In this document: piece by piece, positions 53,972 to 62,866 of the stretch
Layout of the letters: each line of letters starts with the position of its first letter
Position numbering within the stretch: the first letter of the stretch is position 1
Assembly: GCF_014654615.1 (NCBI RefSeq)
Contig: NZ_BNBB01000004.1
Span: forward strand, 1-64,000
Length of the DNA stretch: 64,000 nucleotides
DNA from: Streptosporangium violaceochromogenes
GTDB lineage: Bacteria; Actinomycetota; Actinomycetes; Streptosporangiales; Streptosporangiaceae
Direction: 5' to 3'
Notes under the pieces: model-generated
The model's database searches: none
What the model was told of the DNA's origin: nothing
Seen by the model: the letters and a program-made list of their open reading frames with translations, nothing else
Translations under genes and position numbers: made by a program

Positions 53972-55636
53972 TCAGTCGCGGGTGAGCTTGCGGTAGGTGA
54001 CCCGGTGGGGGCGCGCCGCGTCGGCACCCAGCCGCTCGATCTTGTTCTTCTCGTAGTCGGCGAAGTTGCCCTCGAACCAGAACCAGCTGGAACCTTCCTC
54101 CCAGGCGAGGATATGGGTGGCGATGCGGTCGAGGAACCACCGGTCGTGCGAGGTGATGACCGCGCAGCCCGGAAACTCCAGCAGGGCGTTCTCCAGGCTG
54201 GAGAGCGTCTCGGTGTCGAGGTCGTTGGTGGGCTCGTCCAGAAGCAGGACGTTGCCGCCCTGCTTCAGGGTCAGCGCGAGGTTGAGGCGGTTGCGCTCGC
54301 CGCCGGACAGGACGCCGGCCTTCTTCTGCTGGTCGGGCCCCTTGAAGCCGAACGCGGCGATGTAGGCGCGCGAGGGCATCTCGACCTGGCCGACCTTGAT
54401 GTGGTCGAGCCCGTCGGAGACGACCTCCCAGACGTTCTTGGCCGGGTCGATGCCGCCCCGGCTCTGGTCGGCGTAAGAGATCTTGACGGTCTCACCGACG
54501 ACGATCTGGCCCTCGTCCGGTGTCTCACTCCCGGTGATCATCCGGAACAGCGTGGTCTTGCCCACGCCGTTCGGGCCGATGACGCCGACGATGCCGTTGC
54601 GGGGAAGATCGAAGGAGAGGTTGTCCATCAGGAGGCGGTCCTCGAAGCCCTTGGTGAGCTTCTCAGCCCGGATGACCGTGCTGCCCAGGCGCGGGCCCGG
54701 CGGGATCTGGATCTCCTCGAAGTCCAGCTTGCGGTGTTTGGCGGCCTCGGCGGCCATCTCCTCGTAACGCTGCAGACGCGCGCGGCTCTTGGTCTGACGG
54801 GCCCTGGCGTTGGAGCGGACCCAGGCGAGCTCCTCCTCCAGTCGCTTCTTGCGCTTGGCGTCCTTCTGACCCTCCAGTTTGAGCCTGGCCGCCTTGGCCT
54901 CAAGGTAGGTGGAGTAGTTGCCCTCGTAGGGGTGGCAGCGGCCCCGGTCGAGCTCCAGGATCCAGTTCGCCACGTTGTCCAGGAAGTAGCGGTCGTGGGT
55001 GACGGCCAGGACGGTCCCGGGGTATTTCTCCAGGTGGGACTCAAGCCACTGCACGCTCTCGGCGTCGAGATGGTTGGTGGGCTCGTCGAGGAGGAGAAGG
55101 TCGGGCTGTTCGAGCAGCAGCTTGCACAGCGCGACCCGGCGCCGCTCACCGCCGGAGAGCAGGCTGACGTCGGCGTCCGGGGGCGGGCACCGCAGGGCGT
55201 CCATCGCCTGCTCAAGCTGACTGTCGAGATCCCAGCCGTTGCGGTGGTCGAGGGCGTCCTGCAGCTTGCCCATCTCGGCGAGCAGTTCGTCGCTGTAGTC
55301 GGTGGCCATCAGCTCGGCGATCTCGTTGAACCGGTCGAGCATGCCCTTGGTCTCGGCGACGCCCTCCTCGACGTTGCCGAGGACGGTCTTCGACTCGGTG
55401 AGCGGGGGCTCCTGCTGGAGCATGCCGACGGTGAAGCCGGGCATGAGCCGGGCATCGCCGTTGGACGGCTGCTCCAGACCCGCCATCATCCTCAGCAGCG
55501 TCGACTTTCCGGTGCCGTTGGGGCCCAGGACACCGATCTTCGCGCCCGGCAGGAACGACAGCGTCACATCGTCAAGGACGACTTTGTCACCGTGCGCCTT
55601 GCGCACGCGCTGCAGTGTGTAGATGTACTCCGGCAT
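53972..55636 (-). CDS. ettA: energy-dependent translational throttle protein EttA (ABC-F)
   Basis: 554 residues, close to the 555 of E. coli EttA. Two ABC domains: Walker A GPNGTGKST (near 38) and GPNGVGKTT (near 355), signatures LSGGERRRVALC and LSGGERNRLNLA, and an interdomain helical arm (about 245-300, rich in Lys and Arg). No membrane part. Binds the ribosomal E site and gates elongation according to ATP level. ATG 55636 lies 7 nt after a TAAGCT box (possible leaderless start), but it is also only 5 bp after a diguanylate cyclase gene. Confidence 0.95.
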   Translation of the reverse strand: MPEYIYTLQRVRKAHGDKVVLDDVTLSFLPGAKIGVLGPNGTGKSTLLRMMAGLEQPSNGDARLMPGFTVGMLQQEPPLTESKTVLGNVEEGVAETKGMLDRFNEIAELMATDYSDELLAEMGKLQDALDHRNGWDLDSQLEQAMDALRCPPPDADVSLLSGGERRRVALCKLLLEQPDLLLLDEPTNHLDAESVQWLESHLEKYPGTVLAVTHDRYFLDNVANWILELDRGRCHPYEGNYSTYLEAKAARLKLEGQKDAKRKKRLEEELAWVRSNARARQTKSRARLQRYEEMAAEAAKHRKLDFEEIQIPPGPRLGSTVIRAEKLTKGFEDRLLMDNLSFDLPRNGIVGVIGPNGVGKTTLFRMITGSETPDEGQIVVGETVKISYADQSRGGIDPAKNVWEVVSDGLDHIKVGQVEMPSRAYIAAFGFKGPDQQKKAGVLSGGERNRLNLALTLKQGGNVLLLDEPTNDLDTETLSSLENALLEFPGCAVITSHDRWFLDRIATHILAWEEGSSWFWFEGNFADYEKNKIERLGADAARPHRVTYRKLTRD

Positions 55637-55641
55637 GTCCC

Positions 55642-56961
55642 CTAGCTTAGGCCCTGCGCACCCGAGCCCGGAGCGGCCTCGGAGCCCGGCCGCCGGGCGG
55701 GGGGGACGGGCGTGGCCGGCAGGCATATCCGGTCGCGGCCGAGTTCCTTGGCCCGGTAAAGGGCCAGGTCCGCGGCGGCGAGCAGCTCGATCAGATCGTC
55801 ACCGTGCATACTCATGATCGCGACTCCCACGGAGATCGTCACAGTGATCATGTTGTCGTCCGCGGGGACGGCCATCCGGCCGATGCGGGTGCGCAGCCGC
55901 TCGGCGACCCTGCGGGCCTCGGTCACATCGGCTCTGGGAAGCAGGACGACGAACTCCTCGCCGCCGAAACGGCCCACCACGTCGTAGTCGCGCAGCTGCC
56001 CCCGGATGGTGGCGGTCACCCCGACCAGGACCTGGTCGCCCACCAGGTGACCGTAGGTGTCGTTGACCCGCTTGAAGTGGTCGATGTCGATGATCAGCAG
56101 GGCGAGCGTCTCGCCCGTGCGGCGGGCCCTGACGATCTCGGTGTCGGCCTCGCGCTGCCAGGCCGCGGCGTTGAGCAGACCCGTCTTGGGGTCGGTGCGG
56201 GCCGCGGCCTGGAGCTGGGCGTGCAGCAGGCTGCGCTGGAGCAGCACCACCGGCGGCAGGGCCAGCGTCAGCAGGGCGAGGTTCAGGTCGCAGGTGATGG
56301 CGACGAGAACCCCCAGGCACAGCTCGACCACGTCGAGCAGGAGGCTCTCGCGGTTCCACAGCACGTCCCGCCAGCGGCTGTCGGGCACGGCGGTGTGCGC
56401 CGCGACGGCGATCAGCGCGGTGTTGAGCACGGTGAACACGACGGCGCAGCCGACGGCGAGCAGGATCGGCTCCACGGCCCCGGTGGTGAGGAGCGTCAGG
56501 TCGCCGATCACGGCGTGGAACAGCACCGAGGCCGCGCACCCGGCGAGACCTATGGCCGCCGAGCTGAAAACCCTGCGGTAGGCGACCGTCTCGCGCACCC
56601 GTTTCTGCAGCAGGATCTGGAGGGGAATCGGCGCGAGAAGCGCGTAGACCGGCGGCAGCAGGAAGGCCGCGGGCAGCCACCAGGCCGACAGCAGGTCACG
56701 GGAGATGCCCGCGGGCATGCCGAGCCTGCGGGTCGCCTCGATGCAGACGGCGCCGCAGGCCATCAGCGCGGCGAAGGTGAGCAGATCGTGCCAGTGGAAA
56801 TCACTCTGTGCGGCGAAAAACCCAATCGCGATCAGATCCAGAGCCACGATGCCGCAAAGATAGACAACCAGTGGACGGCGCTGCCCAAGGATGGGCCACC
56901 GATCGGCCAGGGGCGTCACGTTCTCGCGTGATTTGGCCGAGGTGTGACTGGGTGCCGCCAT
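55642..56961 (-). CDS. membrane diguanylate cyclase (GGDEF)
   Basis: 439 residues. About eight hydrophobic segments (residues 30-260) of the MASE-like sensor type, then a GGDEF domain (about 265-425). The active site is GGEEF (VVGRFGGEEFVVLLPRA) and IDHFKRVNDTYGHLVGDQVL carries the Mg/GTP residues, so it should make c-di-GMP. No RxxD inhibitory site is seen in the four residues normally carrying it (LLPRADV lies after the motif), and there is no EAL domain. ATG 56961 follows GAAGGGG; the frame further upstream lacks support. Directly followed by ettA. Confidence 0.93.
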   Translation of the reverse strand: MAAPSHTSAKSRENVTPLADRWPILGQRRPLVVYLCGIVALDLIAIGFFAAQSDFHWHDLLTFAALMACGAVCIEATRRLGMPAGISRDLLSAWWLPAAFLLPPVYALLAPIPLQILLQKRVRETVAYRRVFSSAAIGLAGCAASVLFHAVIGDLTLLTTGAVEPILLAVGCAVVFTVLNTALIAVAAHTAVPDSRWRDVLWNRESLLLDVVELCLGVLVAITCDLNLALLTLALPPVVLLQRSLLHAQLQAAARTDPKTGLLNAAAWQREADTEIVRARRTGETLALLIIDIDHFKRVNDTYGHLVGDQVLVGVTATIRGQLRDYDVVGRFGGEEFVVLLPRADVTEARRVAERLRTRIGRMAVPADDNMITVTISVGVAIMSMHGDDLIELLAAADLALYRAKELGRDRICLPATPVPPARRPGSEAAPGSGAQGLS

Positions 56962-57616
56962 GTCGTCCCCTTCTCCGACTAACGATGTGTAACACGATAG
57001 TTGCGGAGTGTGCGCCGCGCGACGGGAACCGCTACCTTTGGCGGAGTGAGGTCCATTCATCAGGTGGCTCACCGTTGGCAACCGCTCTCCTCGGAAAGCG
57101 GAGCGTGTGGGAAAGGAGCAGCCATGCTGCGGGGCGTGACCTGGACCTAGGCCCTGTCCCTTAGAAGTCTCTCAGGACGTCTCCCAGATCCCACGCCATC
57201 GCGGCCACGCCGCGCCTCACGGTGTTGTCGCCCCCTCTCGCGAAAACGCTCCGCGGGCCACGCCTCACCGGCGAATCCCCGGGGTGTCTCAGCCGCCACG
57301 GCACACCTCATGGCCCTCTCCGCCGCATGACGCGCCCCCGGCCGGCCCGCGACACGGGCGGGATCCACGGGACAGAACCCAGCAGATGCCTCGGGCATCC
57401 ACCACGGGCAAGTCGATCGGCCCGCCCCCCTCCTCCGTCGGTGCCACCGATGCCGTCGGTGTCACCGATGCCCGGCGGCCGTCTCGCCGGCGCCGCCGCG
57501 TTCGCGCGTGCGGGGCACCGGCCGCGTCCGGCCGATGCCCGTCCCCCTCCCCTTCGACCTTTCCCGGCGGAAAGAGCCTCCCGGCACCATGGGCTCTCGC
57601 CGCCGGGAAAGCGTCT
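56962..57616. other. 655-bp gene-poor region with a possible mobile-element scar
   Basis: No convincing complete gene. It contains the diguanylate cyclase promoter (right-to-left) and, on the - strand, a short tail reading VAAMAWDLGDVLRDF that stops at 57161-57163. That tail is preceded by coding-like sequence without any start and is directly followed by GGGACAGGGCCTAGG. It could be the end of a lost gene or insertion sequence. Confidence 0.3.
57437..57472. repeat. 18-bp tandem duplication
   Basis: GTCGGTGCCACCGATGCC (57437-57454) is repeated with one change at 57455-57472. Each unit is itself near-palindromic (CGGTGxCACCG). Confidence 0.8.
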
Positions 57617-58252
57617 TCAGGCGGCCGCGCGCACCGGCGCGGGCCGCGGCCTCCCGCCCTCCGCGCGCCCGCCGTCCTTCACCCGCCCGCCGTCTCGCGG
57701 ACCGTCGGCCGTTCCGCCGGCCTCACCGCCCTCTTTCCGCCCCGCCGGACCCGGATCACCGGCCGCGGCGGAGAGCGGGTCTGCGGCGGGACCGTCGGCG
57801 AAGACCGCGGCGGAGCCGCCCATGGCCCAGTCGTGGGTCTCCCGGTCGAGCTCGGTCCGCTGCTCCAGGCCCAGCACCGGGGCCGCGCCGCCCCGCTGCG
57901 GCCTGCTGAAACTTCCCAGGCCCCAGCGCAGGTCGTGCCCGAGCGAGCCGGCCTCCACCTCGGGCATGAAGCGGCGCTCGCCCCCATGGACGAACTCGCG
58001 GATCCGCAGCCGCCCCTGGACGACGACCGGCTGGCCCGCCCGGACCGACTGGGCGACGTTGTCGGCCAGCCCCCGGAAACAGCGGACCCCGAAGTAGGTC
58101 GTCTCACCGTCGCACCACTGCTGCCTTTCCCGGTCGTAGAAGCGGCTGGTCGTGGCGATCCTGAGCGAGGTGACCCGAGAACCGTCGGGGAAGGTGTGCT
58201 GGCGTGGCGGAGCGGCGACGTTGCCGGTCAGCGTGACGTAGATGTCGTTCAT
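57617..58252 (-). CDS. single-stranded DNA-binding (SSB-family) protein
   Basis: 211 residues. An OB fold fills residues 1-115: MNDIYVTLTGNVAAPPRQHT, VTSLRIATTSRFYDRERQQW and SVRAGQPVVVQGRLRIREF. The C-terminal half is disordered, rich in Gly, Ala and Arg, and lacks the acidic DDDIPF-type tip of the main SSB. So it is the secondary, actinobacterial SSB-like paralogue (Rv2478c type, recalled). ATG 58252 follows GGGAGG. Confidence 0.88.
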   Translation of the reverse strand: MNDIYVTLTGNVAAPPRQHTFPDGSRVTSLRIATTSRFYDRERQQWCDGETTYFGVRCFRGLADNVAQSVRAGQPVVVQGRLRIREFVHGGERRFMPEVEAGSLGHDLRWGLGSFSRPQRGGAAPVLGLEQRTELDRETHDWAMGGSAAVFADGPAADPLSAAAGDPGPAGRKEGGEAGGTADGPRDGGRVKDGGRAEGGRPRPAPVRAAA

Positions 58253-58440
58253 CGTGCCTCCCATCAGAGCGGGCCAGGCGCCCGGACCTGGAAGACACGA
58301 TGGCCCGTGCCACCCCCTGCCCGGGCGGCCGGGCCGCGTCCTGTGGACAACCGCGCACCGACCGCGAGGGCTGTGGACAACCCTGGCGGCACCCCCGCGC
58401 CGGCCCGGGGCGGCCGGAAACGACCCGGGAGGAAACACTC

Positions 58441-58517
58441 CGGGGTCAGCCCCGCACGCCACCCTCGTGGCGGGCCAGGGCCTCGGCGTCCCCGGCCCGG
58501 GGTCAGCCCCGCACGCC
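58441..58517. repeat. 20-bp direct repeat at the 3' end of the GTPase gene
   Basis: CGGGGTCAGCCCCGCACGCC occurs at 58441-58460 and at 58498-58517. The right copy spans the stop codon and last four codons of the GTPase gene; the left copy lies just beyond it. The rest of 58253-58502 holds the ssb promoter and no gene. Confidence 0.75.
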
Positions 58518-60140
58518 CCGCAGCGCGGTGTAGAACTCGTTGTACCTGGTCAGCTCACGTTCCACCGGCTCGATCACCATGTCGAAGGCGATCCCGGACA
58601 CCCCGCGGCGCATCTCCCGCTCCAGCCGGTCGCGCTCGTTGCCCGCCCCCACCATGACGAGGTTACGGCCGACCACGGCGGTGAGCAGCCCGAGCCCGAG
58701 CACCGAGACGATCACCAGTCCCGCCCAGGGCAGCGACGCCGCGTCGGCGAACGCCGCCAGGGCCTGCGGAGGCCGCCCCGCCCCGAGAACCCCGTAAACC
58801 AGGGCCGTGCCGCACCAGGCGACTCCCGCCAGGAACAGCAGGACCAGCAGGTACTGCCAGGCCAGGAACAGCCGCCACCAGGCCGGGACCCTGTCCAGTC
58901 GCGGCGCCACCCGGGCGAGCTCCCCCGACAGCGCCCCGGGAAGCTCGCGCGCACGCGAGCGCGCGGCCTCCCCGACGCCGTTGCGCCACGCCTCGTGCAT
59001 CCCGGCGGTCAGCCCGTCGGACAGGGCGCGCACCGCGTTGTCCACCTCGGCGGCCTGCGCGGTGACCGAGCCGCCGGTGAGCTCCCGGATCTCGTCCTTC
59101 AGATCGCCCAGGCGCAGGCTGCTCAGCGGGTCGGACCGGAGCCTGGCGGCCCAGCGGGTGTACGGCAAGCCGACCCACTCGGCGGAGCGCACACCGTAGA
59201 CGTTCTCCATGGCCTCCCCGACCGCGGGCACGCCGACGGCGTCGCAGAGGGCGTCGGTGAGACCGATCCGGCGGGCGTCGTCGACCGAGGAGGGGACCTG
59301 TGCCCCCTCGGACGGCATGATCTTCATCAGGCGCGGCACGATCCGGTCGAGATCGGCCTCCAGGCGCTGGACGGCGGCCCTGCGCCTGGTCACGGCCTCG
59401 GCCAGGACCTCCTTGAGGTCGTCCACCCCCTCGCCGGTGACCGCCGAGGTGGTGACGATGACGGGGACGTCGACACCCTCACGGCGGAGCAGGCCGTCGA
59501 GGTCGGCGACGCACTCGCCCAGCTCCTCCTGGCTCAGCCGGTCGGCCTGGTTGAGCACGAAGACCGTCACCGCGTCGTGCCCGGCCAGTTCGGTCACGTA
59601 ACGCCGGTGGGTGGAGGCGTCGGCGTACTTCTGCGGGTCAAGCACCCACACGATGAGGTCGGCGATCTGGATCAGCCGGTCGGCCTCGGGGTCGGTGAGG
59701 GCCCGGATCGAGTCGTGGTCGGGCAGGTCGAGCAGGATCAGCCCGTGCAGCCTTCCCTCGCCCTTGTCCAGGGCGCTGGCCCTGGCGAAACGGTGCCGCC
59801 ACTGGATCTGCAGCCAGTCGAGCAGCGGGCCCGCGCCGTCCAGGCCCCAGACGCACGCGTGGGCGCGCGCCGTGGTCGGGCGCCGGACCCCCGTCGGCGA
59901 CAGTTCGAGGCCGGAGACCGCGTTGAACAGCGTGGACTTGCCACTGCCCGTGCCTCCCGCGAGGGCGACCACGGTGTGGTCGGACGAAAGCCTGAGCCGG
60001 TCACCGGCGCGCAGCAGGAGCTGCCCGGACTCGGCGAGGAGGTCGGGACCGACCCTGCCCGGCCCCAGCTCCACGATCCGCGCCAGCGCGGCGAGCCTGT
60101 CACCAAGGTCTTCGCGCGCCTGGGTGGTGCCAACACTCAT
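58503..60140 (-). CDS. membrane-associated dynamin-like/YfjP-type GTPase
   Basis: 545 residues. GTPase domain: G1 GGTGSGKST (62-70), G2 region RRPTTARAHA, G3 LDLPDHDS and G4 VLNQADRL. A helical middle follows, then two hydrophobic segments near the C-terminus (FLAWQYLLVLLFLAGVAW and AGLVIVSVLGLGLLTAVVG) and a helical tail. Its ATG overlaps the stop of the larger GTPase (ATGA), so the two are made together. Paired dynamin-like GTPases (DynA/DynB) act in Streptomyces sporulation septation; whether this is that pair is inference. Confidence 0.88.
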   Translation of the reverse strand: MSVGTTQAREDLGDRLAALARIVELGPGRVGPDLLAESGQLLLRAGDRLRLSSDHTVVALAGGTGSGKSTLFNAVSGLELSPTGVRRPTTARAHACVWGLDGAGPLLDWLQIQWRHRFARASALDKGEGRLHGLILLDLPDHDSIRALTDPEADRLIQIADLIVWVLDPQKYADASTHRRYVTELAGHDAVTVFVLNQADRLSQEELGECVADLDGLLRREGVDVPVIVTTSAVTGEGVDDLKEVLAEAVTRRRAAVQRLEADLDRIVPRLMKIMPSEGAQVPSSVDDARRIGLTDALCDAVGVPAVGEAMENVYGVRSAEWVGLPYTRWAARLRSDPLSSLRLGDLKDEIRELTGGSVTAQAAEVDNAVRALSDGLTAGMHEAWRNGVGEAARSRARELPGALSGELARVAPRLDRVPAWWRLFLAWQYLLVLLFLAGVAWCGTALVYGVLGAGRPPQALAAFADAASLPWAGLVIVSVLGLGLLTAVVGRNLVMVGAGNERDRLEREMRRGVSGIAFDMVIEPVERELTRYNEFYTALRGVRG

Positions 60141-62866
60141 CGGGCGACCTCAAGGTTGTACGTTGCCTGATAGAGGCGGGTTGCGGCGGACTCGTCGGGT
60201 ATCCCCGCGGCGTCGAGGACCTGGACGTACCGTGACGTCTCATCGTCGAAAAGCGTGGCGATCCTGGCCCGCAGGTCGCTGCGGGCCCTGACCCCGATGG
60301 TGCGCAGCGACTCGGCGCCCAGGAGCGCCTGCACCAGCCGCTGCGGCAGGCCCCCGGCGCGGGCGCCCCCCGTGCCGGAGGATCCGTAGCCGAGCAGCCC
60401 CACCATGAAGATCATCGCCAGTGACTCGACGTCGTACGAGACGACCCTCGCCACCGACCGTTTGGCCACACCCTCGGTGCGGATCAGCTCGACGACGTGC
60501 TCCTGCCAGCCGGCCACGGCCCGGCCCGTCCTGCGGGAGAACTCCTCGGAGACCTGGCCGAGCCCCGGGGCCGCGGCCAGGGACTCCCCGCCCGGACGAC
60601 GCAGCCAGCGCGCGGCCGCCTCCTCCGCGGCGGCCTGAGCCGTGGAGACCACGAGGGACTCAAGGCCCGTCCGGAGCGCGGACTTCAGCGCGCCGGCCCG
60701 CTCGGGGGCGCTCCGGTTCGCCTTCGCCGCGAACCGGCCCGGCCTGCGCAGGTGCAGGGCCCGCACGAGGTCACCCGTCCCGGCGAAGTCCTGCCAGCGG
60801 GCGAGCGTCTCACCGCACAGCAGAGAGCCGTCGCCGGTCGCCTCCTCGATCTCGGCCAGCGCGCCGGCGTAGGCTCCGTCCACGTCACCGCGGAGATCGT
60901 TCCTGAAGGCCACCTGGGCCTCCAGCTGCCTGGCCAGCGCCGGAACGCGGGTGCGGAAGCTGTCCAGCGTCCCGGACAGGGTCGCCCGTACGGCCTCCTC
61001 CCGGCGTCGGCCGTCCACCGACAGCTCGGTCAGCCACAACCGCAGCTCGGCGACCTCGTGGTCGGCAAGCATGCCGCCGGTGACCCTGCTCTCGTCGACG
61101 ACGAACCGGTCGACCTCGCCGAGACCGTACTCGGTGAGCATCCTGGTGAAATGCTTGGCGACCACCTCACGGGATTTCGGCGGCACCCTGGACAGCACGA
61201 TGGCCAGCCGGGCGCCGCGCTCCTTGGCCAGGCGGAGCAGCCGCCAGGCGGGCGCGTCGGCGTAACGGGCGGCGGTGGTGACGAAGATCCACAGGTCGGC
61301 GACGTCGAGCATGCGATGGGCGATCTCGTGGTGTTCCTCGACGACCGAGTCGATGTCGGGGGTGTCGAGCAGCGCCACACCCGGCGGAAGCCGTTCGGTG
61401 GTGATGAGCACCAGGCCTCCCGGCTCCGCCTCGGCGGCGGGGCCGTCCTGCCGCTGGAGGCCGCCCAGCAGGTCCGCTCCGGCGAACCACCGCCGGTCAT
61501 CGGGGTGGCAGGCCAGGACGGGGGTGCCGGTGGTCGGGCGGCGCACGCCCGTGGCGCTGACCCTGGCGCCTGCCAGGGTGTTGACGAGCGTGGACTTGCC
61601 GGCGCCGGTGGATCCGGCGACGACGACGAGTGCCGGGGCGGCGCTCATGTGAACCCGGGGGATCACGTAGTCGTCGAGCTGGGCCAGGATCTCGTCCTGG
61701 ACCCGCCTGGCCTCCTCCGCGCCGGGAAGGTCCAGACCGAAGGTGAGATCGGAGACCCCCTCGCGCAGGGCGTCGAGCGCGGCGGTCAGGGCCTGGGAGA
61801 CGGCCTCGGGCACCGGTACCTCGCGCAGGCGGCCCGTCTTCGGCCCCCGCGCCGTGTCCTCCTCGTCGCCGGTGTCCTCGGCGGGGACGTCCTCGCGACC
61901 GGCGTCTTCGAGAGCGGCGTCTTCGGGAGCGGCGTCTTCGGGAGCGGCGTCTTCGGGAGCGGCGTCCTCGCCGCCGCCCTGCTCGCCGGTGTCGTCCTCG
62001 GTCTCGGTGTCGTTCTCGGCGCCGCGATCGGCGTTGGCCTCGGCGTTGTCCTCCGAGAGCGTGTCGTCCGAGAGCGTGTCCTCGGGAGCGACGTCCTCGC
62101 CGTCGGCGCCTTCCACGGGGTCCCCGGCTGCGTCCTCCGCGGCGCCCTCCGGGCGGACCTCCGCGGCGCTCTCTTCAGTCTCCCCCTCAGCGGCCCCGGC
62201 GGCCCCCGCGCGGGGGGCGCCGGCCGCCTCCTTCCGTCCCGGGCGAAGGGGAGGAACGGCGTCGTCCTTCCGCAGGACCGCCTCCGCGACCTCGTTCACC
62301 GAGGAGATCGCCGCCTCGGCCGCCGCACGGAACGCCGCGAAGGCGTCATCGGCCGGCGAGGGGGCGTCCACGCCCTCGCCGGAGGGGCGCGGCGGGGTCT
62401 CGGCACCCCGGTCCGCGGGGACGGCGCCGCCCCTCGCGGGCGCCCCGTCCACCCCGTCCGGCCGGGATTCCGTGCCTTCACGAGGTGGAGCGGTCCCTTC
62501 AACGGCGGAGCGGGGGGCGTCGTCCTTCCGCAGGGCGGCCTCCGCGACCTCGTTCACCGAGGAGATCGCCGCCTCGGCCGCGGCGCGGAACGCGGCGAAG
62601 GCGTCATCGGCCCGCGGCGGGAAGGCCGCGTCGCCGGTGTCGCCGGTGTCGCCGGTGTCCTCGGCCCTTCCCTTCGCCGCGGGCTCCGGGCCGGCGGCAG
62701 GCGGCGGGCCGTCGTCGCCGAGACGGATGGCGCGGAAGGCGACCGTCTGCTCGCCCGGGGACTCGGCGTCGTCGGCCGGGGCCCCGGCGGGCGGATCTCC
62801 CGGAGGGCCGGCGAGACGGGCGTCGCGCCCGCCCGGACGTGTGGGCCTGTTGGCAGCCGATTTCAC
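60137..62866 (-). CDS. large dynamin-like GTPase with disordered acidic N-terminal region
   Basis: 909 residues. Residues 1 to about 340 are disordered and acidic (Glu, Asp, Ala, Pro), with two near-identical copies of DAFAAFRAAAEAAISSVNEV plus AEAxLRKDDA and a run of PEDAA pentapeptides. The GTPase domain starts near 400: G1 GSTGAGKST (near 416), RRPTTGTPV, G3 LLDTPDIDSVVEEHH (near 495). A long helical region follows with a short hydrophobic patch (LAMIFMVGLLGYG). GTG 62866 overlaps the stop of the cysG-like gene (GTGA). The amphipathic repeats may bind membrane or a partner. Confidence 0.88.
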   Translation of the reverse strand: MKSAANRPTRPGGRDARLAGPPGDPPAGAPADDAESPGEQTVAFRAIRLGDDGPPPAAGPEPAAKGRAEDTGDTGDTGDAAFPPRADDAFAAFRAAAEAAISSVNEVAEAALRKDDAPRSAVEGTAPPREGTESRPDGVDGAPARGGAVPADRGAETPPRPSGEGVDAPSPADDAFAAFRAAAEAAISSVNEVAEAVLRKDDAVPPLRPGRKEAAGAPRAGAAGAAEGETEESAAEVRPEGAAEDAAGDPVEGADGEDVAPEDTLSDDTLSEDNAEANADRGAENDTETEDDTGEQGGGEDAAPEDAAPEDAAPEDAALEDAGREDVPAEDTGDEEDTARGPKTGRLREVPVPEAVSQALTAALDALREGVSDLTFGLDLPGAEEARRVQDEILAQLDDYVIPRVHMSAAPALVVVAGSTGAGKSTLVNTLAGARVSATGVRRPTTGTPVLACHPDDRRWFAGADLLGGLQRQDGPAAEAEPGGLVLITTERLPPGVALLDTPDIDSVVEEHHEIAHRMLDVADLWIFVTTAARYADAPAWRLLRLAKERGARLAIVLSRVPPKSREVVAKHFTRMLTEYGLGEVDRFVVDESRVTGGMLADHEVAELRLWLTELSVDGRRREEAVRATLSGTLDSFRTRVPALARQLEAQVAFRNDLRGDVDGAYAGALAEIEEATGDGSLLCGETLARWQDFAGTGDLVRALHLRRPGRFAAKANRSAPERAGALKSALRTGLESLVVSTAQAAAEEAAARWLRRPGGESLAAAPGLGQVSEEFSRRTGRAVAGWQEHVVELIRTEGVAKRSVARVVSYDVESLAMIFMVGLLGYGSSGTGGARAGGLPQRLVQALLGAESLRTIGVRARSDLRARIATLFDDETSRYVQVLDAAGIPDESAATRLYQATYNLEVAR
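61901..61975 (-). repeat. 15-bp tandem repeats coding PEDAA units
   Basis: GGCGTCTTCGGGAGC (with one variant) is repeated four times from 61901 to 61960, and a diverged fifth copy ends at 61975. Read on the - strand it encodes acidic A-P-E-D-A pentapeptides inside the large GTPase. Confidence 0.85.
62261..62612 (-). repeat. pair of 94-bp direct repeats inside the large GTPase gene
   Basis: 62261-62354 and 62519-62612 are about 94% identical by eye, with few changes. Each encodes the same amphipathic helix (DAFAAFRAAAEAAISSVNEV). They are separated by 164 bp of Gly/Pro-rich coding sequence. Confidence 0.85.

Noticed and set aside
57222..58657. Long + strand frames over ssb
   Set aside because: Pro/Arg-rich shadows of the ssb gene and its flanks; the OB-fold protein is on the - strand.
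61901..61975. Short regular repeats, possible CRISPR
   Set aside because: Units are contiguous without spacers, 15 bp long and in frame inside a GTPase gene.
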